Positions 63,303 through 64,000 of a DNA stretch of 64,000 nucleotides are shown here, piece after piece. Numbering within the stretch: position 1 is the stretch's first letter; each line of letters opens with the position of its first letter. Made by a program: the position numbers and the translations under genes. The notes under the pieces are model-generated. The model was not told the origin of the DNA. It did no database searches and saw nothing but the letters and a program-made list of their open reading frames with translations. Source of the DNA: Guillardia theta CCMP2712 (lineage: Eukaryota > Cryptophyceae > Pyrenomonadales > Geminigeraceae); NCBI RefSeq assembly GCF_000315625.1, contig NW_005434659.1:435714-499713 (forward strand). The letters are read 5' to 3'.

Positions 63303-64000
63303 GGCTGAAGATAAGAGATCTGGGATTGACCAGGGTTGAAACAAAGTGCTGAGTCGGGATATGGATAGGTCGTAGGAGCCTGATGCTAGGTGCAGAGGGA
63401 TCAAGTAGGATGAAGTGCAAGGAAGCGGAGACACAAGGTGAGGATTGAAGTTTGCTGGAAACAAAATGAGAGGAGGGGAAGTTTAAATACAGGTGATATG
63501 GAGCAACAGGCTGGTGTAATAGGAGGAACACGTGGGCGAGGAGGAGCAAGCGCAGTTCAAGAGCCTGAGGTGCAAGGGGCCACTGGACAGGAGTTCTCCT
63601 TGCGGTGCTCCGAACCGTTGTGCTTGAGCTCGGGTGGAACTATGCTGACAGTTGCCCGCTCGAGATATGTCCCTTGATCAACCGACCGGAGGTCCGGATG
63701 TACTGTACCCCCATCGTCATAAGGGTTATAACCTATCAAAAGGGGGGTGGGGTGTTGAGTGATACATTGGGGGAAGGGGAGCTGTCTATTGAGTTGAGGT
63801 GAGAGAGGAGAGAAATGATAATTGAGGTACTAATGGATTGATACTAACAAGGAAATACTGCAAAGGAGCTTGTCGGGGGGTGCAGCTACGTATCCCTGCT
63901 TCTATCCTATTTGAAATGTATCGTTTTTGAATTCATACAGATTGAGTCGATGACTTTACTACGAAGCAGTCATGACCTGTAAGCTCGAAACGACTGCGTT
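63303..64000. other. Spacer at window end
   Basis: No gene is recognised. About 63690-63790 contains GTACCCCC and GGGGTGGGG words like other C-rich spacers. The remainder is mixed. Confidence 0.5.

Noticed and set aside
1-64000. tRNA, rRNA, CRISPR arrays, transposase or reverse transcriptase genes
   Set aside because: I looked for tRNA B-box-like words, spaced direct repeats and the motifs of these enzymes and found none that I could support by eye.

Overview
The window looks like nuclear DNA of a photosynthetic protist with a secondary, red-lineage plastid. A cryptophyte such as Guillardia is my best guess, inferred from gene structure and not from any search. Genes are dense, lie on both strands and are cut by many very short spliceosomal introns (about 47-70 nt, GT-AG, with a few likely GC-AG). 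Products are clearly eukaryotic: eIF5A with its hypusine lysine, the TFIIH subunit p52, a SPRTN protease, a CENP-C-type protein, an NDUFAF8-type complex I factor and two RWP-RK factors. One small gene (2797-3372) has a signal peptide followed by a transit peptide that starts with Phe, the leader expected for import into a complex red plastid. Coding GC is moderate to high. Introns and spacers are full of GGA/CTC and CAG/CTG microsatellites.

Layout. 0.9-1.6 kb: ankyrin-repeat gene. 2.8-3.4 kb: plastid-targeted small protein. 4.4 kb: NDUFAF8-like. 4.8-8.1 kb: O-GlcNAc-transferase-like (GT41) gene with a signal-like N terminus. 8.4-16.1 kb: one very large WD40 + leucine-rich-repeat + C2-like gene. 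16.1-19.5 kb: gene-free spacer. 19.7-21.4 kb: RWP-RK factor. 22.0-23.8 kb: CTD-phosphatase-like gene with an apparent one-base frameshift. 24.9-28.0 kb: fused GT10-like/GT2-like glycosyltransferase. 28.2 kb: eIF5A. 29.9-31.4 kb: SPRTN. 31.6-33.9 kb: fatty acyl-CoA reductase. 35.2-36.8 kb: intronless ParA-type ATPase. 37.3-39.3 kb: TFIIH p52. 39.9-41.2 kb: CENP-C motif protein. 41.7-43.5 kb: MORN repeats. 44.1-48.0 kb: coiled-coil gene. 48.1-49.6 kb: armadillo repeats. 51.0-53.3 kb: Golgi-type sulfotransferase. 54.3-56.6 kb: coiled-coil gene. 56.9-59.2 kb: exostosin (GT47) with thioredoxin-like and TPR parts. 59.9-61.1 kb: CaMK-like kinase with an apparent one-base frameshift. 62.8-63.3 kb: second RWP-RK gene.

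Two themes stand out. Four genes act, or probably act, on glycans in or near the secretory pathway (GT41, GT10+GT2, sulfotransferase, GT47), and three of them have unusual domain combinations. Another group serves the chromosome (SPRTN, TFIIH p52, CENP-C-like), next to a bacterial-looking ParA ATPase.

The larger spacers are not random. They are built from recurring blocks: islands of short GC-rich words (CCGGGCC, TCAGTGA), AT-rich stretches that often abut them, and runs rich in CCCC/TACC. No tRNA, rRNA, CRISPR or recognisable transposase was seen. Exon borders are given where reading phase and splice sites agree; elsewhere gene limits are approximate.
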